A stretch of DNA of 64,000 bases from Mesorhizobium sp. CA8 (GCF_020164955.1 NZ_JAIUHG010000011.1:62001-126000), one strand, 5' to 3'; shown: positions 17,492 through 25,974, counted from the stretch's first letter. Numbers and translations are program-made. The notes: generated by a model from the letters alone, not told the origin.

Positions 17492-19093
17492 ATGAACCGC
17501 TTCGCCGAGCTCCTCGACCGCCTCGTGCTGACGCCGTCGCGCAACGGCAAGCTGACGCTGCTGACCGACTATTTCCGCAGCGTCGAGGATCCCGATCGCG
17601 GGCTGGCGCTGGCGGCGATCACCGGCGATCTCAACATAGCGGCGGTGAAGCCGGCGATGCTGCGCGCGCTGGTGGTCGAGCGCATGGACCCGGTGCTGTT
17701 CGGCTATTCTTACGACTATGTCGGCGACCTCGCCGAGACCGTGTCGCTGGTCTGGCCGCAACCACAAGGGCACATCCCCAATCATGTGCCGACGCTCGCG
17801 GAGGTGGTCGCCAGACTGCAGGCGGCAAGCCGCTCCGACGGGCCCAGGGTGCTGGCGCGGCTGCTCGACGACGCCAGCATCTCGGCGCGCTTCGCCATCA
17901 TCAAGCTGGTCACCGGGGGCTTGCGCATCGGCGTGTCGGCGCGGCTCGCCAAGCAGGCGCTGGCCGACCTTGGCCAAGTCGATGTCGCCGAGATCGAGGA
18001 GCTCTGGCACGGGCTGGCGCCGCCTTACACCGACCTGTTCGCCTGGCTGGAGGGCCGGGCGGAAAAGCCGAGGAGCGCAGCGCTCGCACTGTTCCGGCCG
18101 GTGATGCTTTCCAACGCCGTCGACGACAACGACCTCGAAAAGCTCGATCCGACCGATTATGCGGCGGAATGGAAGTGGGACGGCATCCGCGTGCAGGCGG
18201 TGTGCGAAGGCGGTGTGCGCCGGCTCTATTCGCGCACCGGCGACGACGTGTCGGGCGCCTTCCCGGACCTTGCCGCCGCCATGAATTTCGAGGCGGCGCT
18301 GGACGGCGAGCTGCTGGTCGGGGACCCGCGCGAGGCGACCGGAACCTTTTCCGACCTGCAGCAGCGACTGAACCGCAAGAGCGTGTCGCCAAAGATCCAG
18401 CAGCAATATCCGGCCTTCATGCGCTGCTACGACGCGCTGCAGATCGACGGCGAGGACCTGCGCGCGCTGCCCTTCGCCGAGCGCCGCAAGCGGCTCGAGG
18501 CTTTCGTCGGGACGCTTGATCCCAGCCGCTTCGATCTCTCGCCGCTGGTCGCGTTTTCCGACTGGGAGACGCTGGAGCGGCTGCGCCAGGCGCCGCCGCA
18601 TCCGATCATCGAAGGGGTGATGCTGAAGCGCTGGGATTCGCCCTATCTGGCCGGCCGGCCGAAGGGCCCGTGGTTCAAGTGGAAGCGCGATCCGCACACC
18701 ATCGACGCGGTGCTGATGTATGCGCAACGCGGCCACGGCAAGCGCTCGAGCTTTTATTCCGACTACACGTTCGGCGTCTGGTCCGGCCCCGAGGGATCGG
18801 AAGAGCTGGTGCCGGTCGGCAAGGCCTATTTCGGCTTTACCGACGAGGAGCTGAGAGAGATCGACAAATACGTGCGCGACAACACGATCGAGCGCTTCGG
18901 ACCGGTACGCTCGGTGCGCGCCGACCGCAGGAACGGCCTGGTGCTGGAGGTGGCGTTCGAGGGCCTCAACCGCTCGACCCGCCACAAATCGGGCGTGGCG
19001 ATGCGCTTTCCCCGCATCTCACGGCTGCGCTGGGATAAGCCGGCGGCTGAAGCCGACCGCATCGAAACGCTGCAGGCGTTGCTGGATAGTTAG
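17492..19093 (+). CDS. ATP-dependent DNA ligase (exonuclease-associated type)
   Basis: A 533-residue ATP-dependent ligase, joining nicked DNA through an enzyme-AMP intermediate. The adenylated lysine is in EWKWDGIRVQ (about Lys228), with motif III DGELLV, motif IV EGVMLKRW and motif V WFKWKRDP, then an OB domain. An N-terminal domain of about 200 residues ('FAELLDRLVLTPSRNGKLTL') is typical of the PP_1105-type ligase found with the MBL exonuclease. It has no LigD-type polymerase or nuclease domain, so it is not the main NHEJ ligase. Confidence 0.92.
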   Translation: MNRFAELLDRLVLTPSRNGKLTLLTDYFRSVEDPDRGLALAAITGDLNIAAVKPAMLRALVVERMDPVLFGYSYDYVGDLAETVSLVWPQPQGHIPNHVPTLAEVVARLQAASRSDGPRVLARLLDDASISARFAIIKLVTGGLRIGVSARLAKQALADLGQVDVAEIEELWHGLAPPYTDLFAWLEGRAEKPRSAALALFRPVMLSNAVDDNDLEKLDPTDYAAEWKWDGIRVQAVCEGGVRRLYSRTGDDVSGAFPDLAAAMNFEAALDGELLVGDPREATGTFSDLQQRLNRKSVSPKIQQQYPAFMRCYDALQIDGEDLRALPFAERRKRLEAFVGTLDPSRFDLSPLVAFSDWETLERLRQAPPHPIIEGVMLKRWDSPYLAGRPKGPWFKWKRDPHTIDAVLMYAQRGHGKRSSFYSDYTFGVWSGPEGSEELVPVGKAYFGFTDEELREIDKYVRDNTIERFGPVRSVRADRRNGLVLEVAFEGLNRSTRHKSGVAMRFPRISRLRWDKPAAEADRIETLQALLDS

Positions 19094-19112
19094 GAAATCG
19101 GCGCCGGCGCTT

Positions 19113-19222
19113 CACCCCACCCGCGCCTGCGGCGCGACCTCCCCATCAAGGGGAGGTACGGGTTGGCGCCATGTCCTACCTCCCCTCGATGGGGAGGTCG
19201 GCGCGAAACGCCGGGTGGGGTG
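19113..19222. repeat. Extragenic palindrome, CCTCCCC-ATCAAGG-GGAGG family
   Basis: Arms CACCCCACCCG and CGGGTGGGGTG enclose two further dyads, CCTCCCCATCAAGGGGAGG and CCTCCCCTCGATGGGGAGG. The element lies 20 bases after the ligase stop and before the convergent gene, where it could also end transcription. Confidence 0.7.
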
Positions 19223-19254
19223 CTGCGCTTGCGTGGACAGGTACAACGACGCGA

Positions 19255-20451
19255 TCACTGCGCGATCGAGACGCGGATCTCGTAAATATCCACCGACTTG
19301 CCCTTCTGGTCGAAGTCGGAATTGACGGCGATGGTGCCGGCGGCGCCCGGATGCTTGTTCGGGAACTGCACGTCGAACAGATATTCGTTGCGCTCGTGGC
19401 CGACGGCGTAGCGCTTGCGGCCGCAATCGCCGAGATCGCCGAAATTGCAGTCAATCGAGATCTGCGTCTCCTTGCCTTCTTCCGAACGGGCGACGATGTC
19501 GAACATGGCGTGCTTGCCGGCAAGCTTCTCCAGCACGCCCTGGCCGACATCGAAGGCAATGGCCGAACCGGACGCGCCCGAGCGGATGCGCAGGAACTGG
19601 CCGGTGTCGTCCTTCATCACCTCGGCGGCGGCGTCGGACGGCGCGCTGACATGGGTCGGGTCGGCGGGCGAGAAGACGTTGATCCAGTTCTTCGACTGGT
19701 CCGCCTCGCCCGGCTTCTGCGGCGAACCTGGCTCAGCCGGCTGCGAGGAATCCTCGTCGTCCAGCGTCGGCGTCGGCTCCGGCGGGCCAGTGTTGAGCTC
19801 GGCCGCGGTCTTGAAGACACCCGTCTGCTTGGCGAAATAGAGGCCGATGCCGGCGGCCGCGAGCAATGTCGCGACGACGAAGATCGCGGTCAGCGGCAGG
19901 CGCCGGCCCCTGATCCGCCGCTCGTCGCGGTCAGGCGCGACCTGGGCGCCGTTGCCGACCGGGGCGCCCGGCGAATCATCGAGCGAGGGCGCATCGGGAA
20001 GCGCTGTCTCATCCGGCATGATGTCGGGGACGCGCGGCAGCACGCGCGAACGCGGCCGGTCCGAAGCATCGGGCTGCACCGGGCCGTCGACGGTGATCGA
20101 TGGCGACGGCGCGGTTTGCGACGGCGGCAGCGGCGCGTCGACCGCCGGCGCGGCCGATTCGGCCGGCGCTTCGACGTGGGGATCCGGCGCGCCATTGCCG
20201 GCGGGCGCGACGTTTTCCGGCGGCAGCGTCACCTCTGGCACGGCCGGCAGGAACTCCGATTCGATCTCAGTGATCTTGGCCTGGACTGCCTTGCGGCGGC
20301 TGATGGCGGCCTCGACCGTGACGTTCGGATTGGCCTGCAGGACGCGGTCGAGCGCGGCAAAGGCCGATCGATAGACCTTTTCTCGGAACGCACGGTCCTC
20401 GGCATTGCCTTTCTCGAAGGCATTCCGGATCGCTTTCTCGATGGGGTCCAA
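19255..20451 (-). CDS. Hypothetical single-pass membrane protein
   Basis: About 398 residues, not recognised. An N-terminal helical region (LDPIEKAIRNAFEKGNAEDR) is followed by a long Pro/Ala-rich linker, one transmembrane helix (LPLTAIFVVATLLAAAGIGL, two thirds of the way to the middle), another disordered stretch, and a C-terminal domain of about 150 residues with a Cys pair (DCNFGDLGDC) that would sit in the periplasm. The TTG at 20451 is chosen for its AGAGGGAG ribosome site; a TTG at 20517 would add 22 residues. Related proteins occur across Rhizobiales. Confidence 0.72.
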   Translation of the reverse strand: MDPIEKAIRNAFEKGNAEDRAFREKVYRSAFAALDRVLQANPNVTVEAAISRRKAVQAKITEIESEFLPAVPEVTLPPENVAPAGNGAPDPHVEAPAESAAPAVDAPLPPSQTAPSPSITVDGPVQPDASDRPRSRVLPRVPDIMPDETALPDAPSLDDSPGAPVGNGAQVAPDRDERRIRGRRLPLTAIFVVATLLAAAGIGLYFAKQTGVFKTAAELNTGPPEPTPTLDDEDSSQPAEPGSPQKPGEADQSKNWINVFSPADPTHVSAPSDAAAEVMKDDTGQFLRIRSGASGSAIAFDVGQGVLEKLAGKHAMFDIVARSEEGKETQISIDCNFGDLGDCGRKRYAVGHERNEYLFDVQFPNKHPGAAGTIAVNSDFDQKGKSVDIYEIRVSIAQ

Positions 20452-20560
20452 GCGAGCTCCCTCTGCGCGTTCGCTCCCGGTTGTCTGATCGTTAGCCGCG
20501 GACGACCAATCGATCAACGGCGAGCGGCTGCCTTGCCGGCCAAAGCCATTTCGGCATTTT

Positions 20561-20584
20561 TTGTTGAAGAATCAACATTTTTTC
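20561..20584 (+). terminator. Hairpin with T-run, possible terminator
   Basis: TGTTGA/TCAACA with loop AGAA followed by TTTTTT. It fits a weak terminator on the plus strand, yet no plus-strand gene ends nearby, so it may instead be an operator or leader structure for the divergent minus-strand gene. Confidence 0.35.
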
Positions 20585-20790
20585 GTCACCGCCGGCACGG
20601 CCGCGCCTGCTGGCCTGGTGCAAAGGACGGCAGGCCCGCACGCCACCACGGGCCGCGCCTAGCGCCCGTCGCGCGGTAACCGTAGATCGGAATTGCCGCC
20701 GCCGAGGCCGGAATTCACCGCTGCCCATCTTGAATTAGCGAGCAGTTGAGTCTATCACCCAGCCCATTCTGGAAGCCTGACGCTTCCCGG

Positions 20791-20866
20791 GCCGCTTTAG
20801 CTCAGTTGGTAGAGCACATCATTCGTAATGATGGGGTCGCGTGTTCGAGTCACGCAAGCGGCACCA
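20791..20866 (+). tRNA. tRNA-Thr (anticodon CGT)
   Basis: A complete cloverleaf: acceptor GCCGCTT/AAGCGGC (7 of 7 pairs), D arm AGCTC..GAGC, anticodon stem CATCA/TGATG around TTCGTAA giving anticodon CGT, variable loop, T arm GCGTG TTCGAGT CACGC, and an encoded CCA end. It reads ACG threonine codons. Confidence 0.95.
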
Positions 20867-21224
20867 AATTTCTCCACGAGAACCAAATAGTTACCGGAGG
20901 CCGGGCGGTGAGCCGTCTGCCCGTGAACCATAGGCAATGGGGCAGGCGATAAAAGATCACCGGCGGGGGAATCTGCCCTAACGGAATAAGGGGCTATATC
21001 TTTGGTCCTTTCGGACCATTGCGCTCGTCAGGATGGACCTCGGTCGATTGTGGGCTAGCGGGCAAATCAGACAGTCTCGCGATCGCACCGGCTGATAACC
21101 CCCAAGCCCCCCCGCCCTATCGGTCGGTGCATGCCCGGCTTGCGGACCTCAAAATCCTAACCACAAAAGCGAGCCGGGCTTCCATCCGCGTGCCTGTGTC
21201 AAGACGTACTTTGTCGGTAATGCC
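20867..21224. other. Intergenic stretch after tRNA-Thr, no gene seen
   Basis: About 360 bases with no convincing coding frame. It holds a weak hairpin TGGTCC-TTTC-GGACCA (21003-21018) that might end the tRNA transcript. Composition is less strongly coding-like than the rest of the window. Confidence 0.5.
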
Positions 21225-21437
21225 ATGAGGAGTTGGACGGTCTATCACGTCGATTTCGGAGCAGGGGGCAGCAGCCCGCTTCTAACTGAAATCGGAAGCG
21301 TTGAAGCCGACAACCTTTTGGCAGCGGTGATGAAGGCCCAAGCTTTGTGGCCCGATGAAAGGTCGATGACCGTCCGCCCGGCCGGAGAAGACAGCCAATC
21401 GGTACAGCCGCCGGCCCCAGAGCGCGACACCGATTGA
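21225..21437 (+). CDS. Small hypothetical protein
   Basis: A 70-residue frame starting MRSWTVYHVDFGAGGSSPLL, with an alternating strand-helix look ('IGSVEADNLLAAVMKAQALW') and a disordered tail. The hydrophobic pattern suggests a real small globular protein, possibly stress-related, but I know no family. The ATG has no strong ribosome site. It lies between tRNA-Thr and a partial copy of the tRNA 3' end, so may be part of a small inserted segment. Confidence 0.45.
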   Translation: MRSWTVYHVDFGAGGSSPLLTEIGSVEADNLLAAVMKAQALWPDERSMTVRPAGEDSQSVQPPAPERDTD

Positions 21438-21517
21438 ACCCAAGGAGCGATTGGGCCGCTCGCTTCAGCTCCAAAGCCCCGACATGATCCGGCCACGCCT
21501 TCCGTCCCGCCCGGCGT

Positions 21518-21535
21518 GTCACACAAGCGGCATCA
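21518..21535 (+). repeat. Partial copy of tRNA-Thr 3' end (possible att remnant)
   Basis: GTCACACAAGCGGCATCA matches the tRNA-Thr 3' end at 20849-20866 (GTCACGCAAGCGGCACCA) at 16 of 18 bases in the same direction. Integrases that target tRNA genes leave such direct repeats, but no integrase is present. Confidence 0.35.
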
Positions 21536-21638
21536 TTTTCACGCCTTCCCAGCCCTGCACCACGTCATCGGCGCATCTCGGCCATTGTCGGGAGTAGCTG
21601 TTGGTGGGAAACTCCCTTTGTCAGCATGGGAGGTCAAA

Positions 21639-21827
21639 ATGCCCAATAGTTTCAAGACCGGAGACGTCGTCAGGCTGAAATCCGGAGGCCCGGAAATGAC
21701 TGTCAGCGACGGGGCGGCTTCCGGCACGTATCTGTGCCACTGGTTCAACCGCGAGGGCGACGTCTGGACGCCGCAGCATGCAGGCTTCAAGCAGGACCAG
21801 CTGGTGGCGGTCGACCAGCCGAGATAG
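21639..21827 (+). CDS. YodC-family (DUF2158) small protein
   Basis: A 62-residue protein of the DUF2158/YodC family: FKTGDVVRLKSGGPEMTVSD followed by 'YLCHWFN' and a C-terminal 'FKQDQLV'. The fold is a small beta barrel resembling SH3-like modules; function is unknown and often linked to mobile or accessory regions. The ATG at 21639 has GGGAGGT as ribosome site; the longer upstream frame from 21516 lacks one. Confidence 0.82.
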   Translation: MPNSFKTGDVVRLKSGGPEMTVSDGAASGTYLCHWFNREGDVWTPQHAGFKQDQLVAVDQPR

Positions 21828-21981
21828 TCGTCGCCTTCTGCCCTTAGGAATCTTCGATCCGGCTGCGTCGGATCCGGTAGCTTGTCGTCCGGTCGAAAAA
21901 GCACCGACGGATTTTGCTCTGCCTCGCGTTCAATGGCTGAAGCGCGGCCGCCAATGGCCACGTCCAACCGGAGACGAGAGC

Positions 21982-22425
21982 ATGATCCGCCCCACCCTAT
22001 TCGTCGTTGCCCTTGGCCTGCAGACCGCTGCCGCGGTCGCCCAGGCAACGACGCCTGCCCCTGCCCCGGCCCAGACGGCGCCGAGCACCTCGGCTCCGGC
22101 CACCAAGTCTGACCAAACCAAGCCCGGCCTGACGCTGGAAAAATTCGAGGCGCGCCGGGAGAAGGCGTTCATGCGGGCCGACACCGACAATGACGGCAAG
22201 GTCAGCCTCGCCGAATGGACTGCTTTCCAGGCCGCGCGCAAAGCCAAGGCCGATCCGGCCAAATCCTTCGCGCGCATGGACACCAACAAAGACGGCTTCG
22301 TTGACAAGGGCGAGCTCGACGCCTTCCTCGCCAAGCGCTTCGCCAGGCTCGACAAGAATAGCGACGGCATGCTCAGCGCCGACGAGAGGCCGAGCCACAA
22401 ATCCGCTTCCAAGCAGGAGCAATGA
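21982..22425 (+). CDS. Secreted EF-hand calcium-binding protein
   Basis: A 147-residue precursor with a Sec signal (MIRPTLFVVALGLQTAAAVA), a Pro/Ala/Thr linker, then three EF-hand loops: DTDNDGKVSLAEW, DTNKDGFVDKGEL and DKNSDGMLSADE. It should bind Ca2+ in the periplasm. The gene sits 45 bases before the ECF sigma gene on the same strand, so may belong to the same response; members of this family often neighbour ECF loci in rhizobia. No catalytic domain. Confidence 0.88.
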   Translation: MIRPTLFVVALGLQTAAAVAQATTPAPAPAQTAPSTSAPATKSDQTKPGLTLEKFEARREKAFMRADTDNDGKVSLAEWTAFQAARKAKADPAKSFARMDTNKDGFVDKGELDAFLAKRFARLDKNSDGMLSADERPSHKSASKQEQ

Positions 22426-22470
22426 CCAAGAGGTTATGCCGCACAATGACAGTCGCGAGCGCTCCGATTG

Positions 22471-23013
22471 ATGGGCGCCGATCCGGACGAGGAACTGGTA
22501 CGCCGCATCGGCGCCGGCGACCCCGCCGCCGTGCAGGCGATGGTGGCGCGCAAGCTGCCGCGCATCCTGGCCCTGGCCACAAGGATGCTCGGCGACCCGG
22601 CGGAGGCCGAGGACGTCGCCCAGGAGACTTTCGTGCGCATCTGGCGCCACGCCTCGGGCTGGCGCCGGGGGCACGCACGCTTCGACACCTGGATCCACCG
22701 GGTGGCGCTCAACCTCTGTTACGACCGGCTGCGGCGCCGGCGCGAATGGACGACGGACGACCTGCCGGAGGTGGCGGACGAGGCGCCGCTTCCCGACGCC
22801 ATGCCGGGCGACGAAGAGTGCAAGGTCAACCAAGCGCTGCAGCGCATCGCGCCGCGCCAGCGCGAGGCGATCGTCTTGGTGTATTATCAGGAGCTGTCCA
22901 ACATCGAAGCCGCCGGCGCCATGCAAGTCAGCGTCGATGCGCTGGAAAGCCTGCTCGCGCGCGGCCGGCGCGCTTTGCAGGCCATGCTCATTGGAGACGA
23001 TGGCAATGACTGA
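22471..23013 (+). CDS. ECF-family RNA polymerase sigma factor
   Basis: A 180-residue ECF sigma factor. Region 2 is seen as 'RMLGDPAEAEDVAQETFVRI' with 'FDTWIHRVALNLCYDRLRRR', and region 4 as 'LQRIAPRQREAIVLVYYQEL' with the helix-turn-helix 'SNIEAAGAMQVSVDALESLL'. It redirects RNA polymerase to a small regulon. ATG at 22471 chosen over the TTG one codon before. The two genes after it encode membrane proteins that look like its anti-sigma factor and periplasmic sensor (CnrH-CnrY-CnrX-like order). Confidence 0.93.
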   Translation: MGADPDEELVRRIGAGDPAAVQAMVARKLPRILALATRMLGDPAEAEDVAQETFVRIWRHASGWRRGHARFDTWIHRVALNLCYDRLRRRREWTTDDLPEVADEAPLPDAMPGDEECKVNQALQRIAPRQREAIVLVYYQELSNIEAAGAMQVSVDALESLLARGRRALQAMLIGDDGND

Positions 23014-23087
23014 GACAGCAAAGGCATTGCCGGCTTCGCGACCCAGGACGTGGGGGGCCACGTCGGAACGGCGGAAGGGGGAACGGG

Positions 23088-23537
23088 ATGGCTGAGAAGA
23101 GAACGGAAGGGCCGATGGATGCCCGGCGTTTCGCCGCGCTGGCGGATGCCTATGGCAGCGCCTTGCACCGCTGGCCGCCGGCCGATCAGGCCGCAGCGAT
23201 GCTGTTTGCCGAGACCGAGCAAGGCTTCGCCATCCTGGCGCGCGCCGGCAAGCTCGACGCCATGCTCGACCGGCATCGGTTCGAAGCACCCAGCCCGGCG
23301 CTGCATCGCACGATCGTCGCCCGCGCCGCGACCGAGGTCAGGCAGGAGCGCCGCCGACGGTTCTGGTGGCTGGGCTTCGGGCTTGCGGGCGCCGGGCTGG
23401 CCGGTGCCGTGGCGGGGCTGGCGCTGGTGACCGTCGTCAGCCCGGATATCCAGCCCGATCATTATGTGATGGACGCCAATGCGACGTCTTTCGGCGACGC
23501 CGGCCCCGATGCCGACCAAACCGAGGAGGATCTATGA
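23088..23537 (+). CDS. Single-pass membrane protein, probable anti-sigma factor
   Basis: A 149-residue protein: a cytosolic N-terminal helical part of about 90 residues ('MDARRFAALADAYGSALHRW'), Arg-rich EVRQERRRRFWW, one transmembrane helix (about 93-118) and a short acidic periplasmic tail. No known domain, but its topology, size and place right after an ECF sigma gene match anti-sigma factors such as CnrY-like proteins. The stop overlaps the next start (ATGA), tying it to the sensor-like protein. Confidence 0.75.
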   Translation: MAEKRTEGPMDARRFAALADAYGSALHRWPPADQAAAMLFAETEQGFAILARAGKLDAMLDRHRFEAPSPALHRTIVARAATEVRQERRRRFWWLGFGLAGAGLAGAVAGLALVTVVSPDIQPDHYVMDANATSFGDAGPDADQTEEDL

Positions 23538-23977
23538 ACCCCCGTCTTGTCGCGGCATCCCTGGTGCTCAACGTCTTTCTGATCGGCGCGCTCGCGGGCG
23601 GAGCGGGCTGGCTGATCGGCAAGTCCAATCCGGGTTATTCGCTGGAATCGGCCGGCGGCAGGTTGCCGGCCGCCGACCGCAAGGTGTTCCGCCAGGCGTT
23701 GCGCGAGGTGCGCCGGGACTCGCGTGACGTGATCCTCGACGGACAGGCCGCGCGGCGCGAGGCGGCGAACCTTCTGCAACAGCCGACTCTCGACACCAAT
23801 GCGCTTGCCACCGCCCTGGAGCGCGCGCGCAATGCCGATCTTGCCGTTCGCACCAGGCTGGAACAGCGCATCATCGAATTTGCCGCATCAGGCTCGCCGG
23901 AGGACCGCCGGCTGCTGGCGGATGCCTTGTTGCGACGCGCCGGCCGGCAGCCGCCGCCTGCAAAAAAATTGCCATAG
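23534..23977 (+). CDS. Periplasmic heavy-metal-sensor-like protein (CnrX/Spy type)
   Basis: A 147-residue protein with an N-terminal membrane anchor (LVAASLVLNVFLIGALAGG) and an all-helical periplasmic domain with 'LPAADRKVFRQALREVRRDS' and 'LATALERARNADLAVRTRLE', the Metal_resist/CnrX-like pattern shared with CpxP and Spy. It would sense metal or envelope stress and act through the anti-sigma protein encoded just upstream. Start ATG at 23534 overlaps that stop. The metal cannot be read from sequence; few His residues are present. Confidence 0.8.
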   Translation: MNPRLVAASLVLNVFLIGALAGGAGWLIGKSNPGYSLESAGGRLPAADRKVFRQALREVRRDSRDVILDGQAARREAANLLQQPTLDTNALATALERARNADLAVRTRLEQRIIEFAASGSPEDRRLLADALLRRAGRQPPPAKKLP

Positions 23978-24089
23978 GCGGCGACGGAAGGGGCGACCGC
24001 GCTCCGTTCAAGGGAAAGAGGGACAGGCCTGTGACCGCCTTCGGCGGCGGGCAGGTTCTCTTCAACCTCGAAACTGTCGGGAGTATCCG

Positions 24090-24377
24090 ATGAACAGTCT
24101 GACGAAATATTCGCTCGCAGCCGCGCTCGCCATCGGCGGAACGGCCGCCGCAAGCGCCGCCTCGGCGATGCCGATCGCAGCGGTTGCACCCTCGCCGGCG
24201 CTTATCGAGCATGTCGCCTGGGGCTGCGGTCCGAGCTGGCATCCCAATTATTGGGGCCGCTGCGTGCCCAACCGCCGCGTGATCTATCCCGGTTATTATT
24301 ACTGGGGCGGGCCGCGCATCTATATCGGCCCGGCCTGGCATCCTTACCACCGCTGGCACCACTGGCGCCGCTGGTGA
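24090..24377 (+). CDS. Small secreted Trp/Tyr/His-rich protein
   Basis: A 95-residue precursor with a Sec signal (about 1-27, ending ASAASAMPIA) and a short mature part with GCGPSWHPNYWGRCVPN and a tail rich in Tyr, Trp, His and Arg. This small secreted family is common in rhizobia; function unknown. A second protein of the same style is encoded at 27549-27800 on the other strand, with 'RWGNCVPNGRRF'. The two conserved Cys may form a disulphide. Confidence 0.75.
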   Translation: MNSLTKYSLAAALAIGGTAAASAASAMPIAAVAPSPALIEHVAWGCGPSWHPNYWGRCVPNRRVIYPGYYYWGGPRIYIGPAWHPYHRWHHWRRW

Positions 24378-24384
24378 TGACCTG

Positions 24385-24418
24385 CTCACGACGCCGGTGC
24401 TGCGGCCGGCGTCGTGAG
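24385..24418. terminator. Strong hairpin between secreted protein and DUF1800 gene
   Basis: CTCACGACGCCGG and CCGGCGTCGTGAG form a perfect 13-bp stem with an 8-base loop, 8 bases after the stop of the upstream gene. No T-run follows, so it is either a weak terminator or an RNA-stabilising structure. Confidence 0.6.
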
Positions 24419-24482
24419 CGCTCTTGCGATCGAGGAACATGTCGCCCGGCGCGATCTGCGTCGGGCTCGGACGGAGGCTTCC

Positions 24483-25940
24483 TTGGCCACACCGGTTTCA
24501 AAGTCCGTGTCGCCTGATCCGGCGCTAGTGGCGCTCCACCGCTTCGGCCTCGGCGCAAAACCCGGCGACGATTTCGGAAAGATCGCCGCCGATCCGCGCG
24601 ACTACCTCAAGGCCGAGCTCACGCAGCAGGACATCGCGCTCATTTCCCCCGATGACCCACGGAATGCCGGGCTGCTGGACAGCACCGCGGCGATTCAGGC
24701 CAGCATGGCGGCAGCCATGGAGCGCAAGGCGGCGCGGGCCGAGAGGGCGGCGGCCGTCATGCAGCCGATGGCGGCGGATGATCCAGCCGACCCGGCCGTG
24801 ACAAAAGCCAAACCCGCGGTGCCGCGTGTCGAGGCCGATATCTATCGCGACGAGGCGCAGGCCCGGTTCGACAAGGCGCTCAGTGCGGCGCCCGGCTTCG
24901 TGGAGCGCCTGGTCGGCTTCTGGTCAAACCATTTCTGCGTCTCCGTCGCCAAGGCGCCGGTCGTGCGAGCCTGCGCTGGGGCCTTCGAACGCGAGGCGAT
25001 CCGCCCCTTCGTGCTCGGCCGCTTCGCCGACATGCTTTTGGCCGTCGAGCACCATCCGGCCATGCTGTTTTATCTCGACAACCGGCAGTCCATCGGCCCC
25101 GATTCCCGCGCCGGCAAGCGGCGCGGACGCGGCCTCAACGAGAATCTCGCCCGCGAGATCCTGGAGCTGCACACGCTGGGCGTCGGCAGCGGCTATACCC
25201 AGGCCGACGTCACCAGTTTCGCGGCCATGCTGACCGGCTGGACGATGGCCGGACGGGAGGGGCGGTTGGGCGAGCCGGGGAGCTTCGTCTTCAACGCCGA
25301 TGCGCATCAGCCGGGCCAGGCGGTGCTGCTCGGCAAGACCTATCCCGACGGCGGCATGGGCCAGGCGGAAGCCGCGCTCAACGACATTGCCCGCCACCCG
25401 GCCACCGCGCGGCACATCGCCACCAAGCTTGCCCGCCATTTCATCGCGGACGATCCGTCCCCGGCGGCGGTCGCCCGTCTGGCCACGGTCTTCAGCAAGA
25501 CCGATGGCGACCTGCGCTCGACCGCGTTGACGCTGATCGACATGCCCGAAACCTGGTCGACGCCGCTCACGAAGCTGCGCTCGCCCTTGGACTATGTCGT
25601 GGCGCTGCGCCGGGCGGTGGGCGCCACCGCCGGCAACGAATCGCAACGGTCGCTTCGCTGGCTGAGCGTGCTCGGTGAACCGCTGTGGCGGCCGCCCGGG
25701 CCGAACGGCTTTTCCGACCAGAGGGATGCATGGACCTCGGCCGAGGGCCTCAAGACGCGGCTGGACATCGCCTGGCAGGCGGCGAAGCAGGCGGACGATA
25801 TCGGCGATCCAGACGAGATGCTGGCCTCGCTGATCGGCACATCCGTCTCGGCCGAGACACGGCAGGCGATTTCGCGCGCGGAGTCCAAGCAGCAAGGCCT
25901 GGCGCTGCTGTTGATGGCGCCGGAATTCCAACGCCGGTAA
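24483..25940 (+). CDS. DUF1800 family protein
   Basis: About 485 residues, DUF1800 (PF08811) throughout: 'ALVALHRFGLGAKPGDDF' at the start, 'RLVGFWSNHFCVS', 'GLNENLAREILELHTLGVGS', 'YTQADVTSFAAMLTGW' and 'HPATARHIATKLARHFIAD'. Role unknown; the gene is nearly always followed by a DUF1501 gene, as here 34 bases on, and the pair may handle an exported substrate. The TTG at 24483 has a GGAGG ribosome site 5 bases ahead; a GTG at 24414 would start inside a strong hairpin. Confidence 0.85.
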   Translation: MATPVSKSVSPDPALVALHRFGLGAKPGDDFGKIAADPRDYLKAELTQQDIALISPDDPRNAGLLDSTAAIQASMAAAMERKAARAERAAAVMQPMAADDPADPAVTKAKPAVPRVEADIYRDEAQARFDKALSAAPGFVERLVGFWSNHFCVSVAKAPVVRACAGAFEREAIRPFVLGRFADMLLAVEHHPAMLFYLDNRQSIGPDSRAGKRRGRGLNENLAREILELHTLGVGSGYTQADVTSFAAMLTGWTMAGREGRLGEPGSFVFNADAHQPGQAVLLGKTYPDGGMGQAEAALNDIARHPATARHIATKLARHFIADDPSPAAVARLATVFSKTDGDLRSTALTLIDMPETWSTPLTKLRSPLDYVVALRRAVGATAGNESQRSLRWLSVLGEPLWRPPGPNGFSDQRDAWTSAEGLKTRLDIAWQAAKQADDIGDPDEMLASLIGTSVSAETRQAISRAESKQQGLALLLMAPEFQRR

Positions 25941-25974
25941 TTCCAGCGCCGGTAACAGTGATGGAGATGCGGCC

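Noticed and set aside
17250..17495. 81-codon plus-strand frame between exonuclease and ligase
   Set aside because: Its codons are almost wholly the palindromic repeat; similar peptides arise at the other two copies.
17288..18985. 565-codon minus-strand frame opposite the DNA ligase
   Set aside because: Runs into the extragenic palindrome and has no domain; the ligase motifs on the plus strand are complete.
20867..21224. Second tRNA or small RNA after tRNA-Thr
   Set aside because: No cloverleaf or strong terminator could be drawn; only a weak six-base hairpin.
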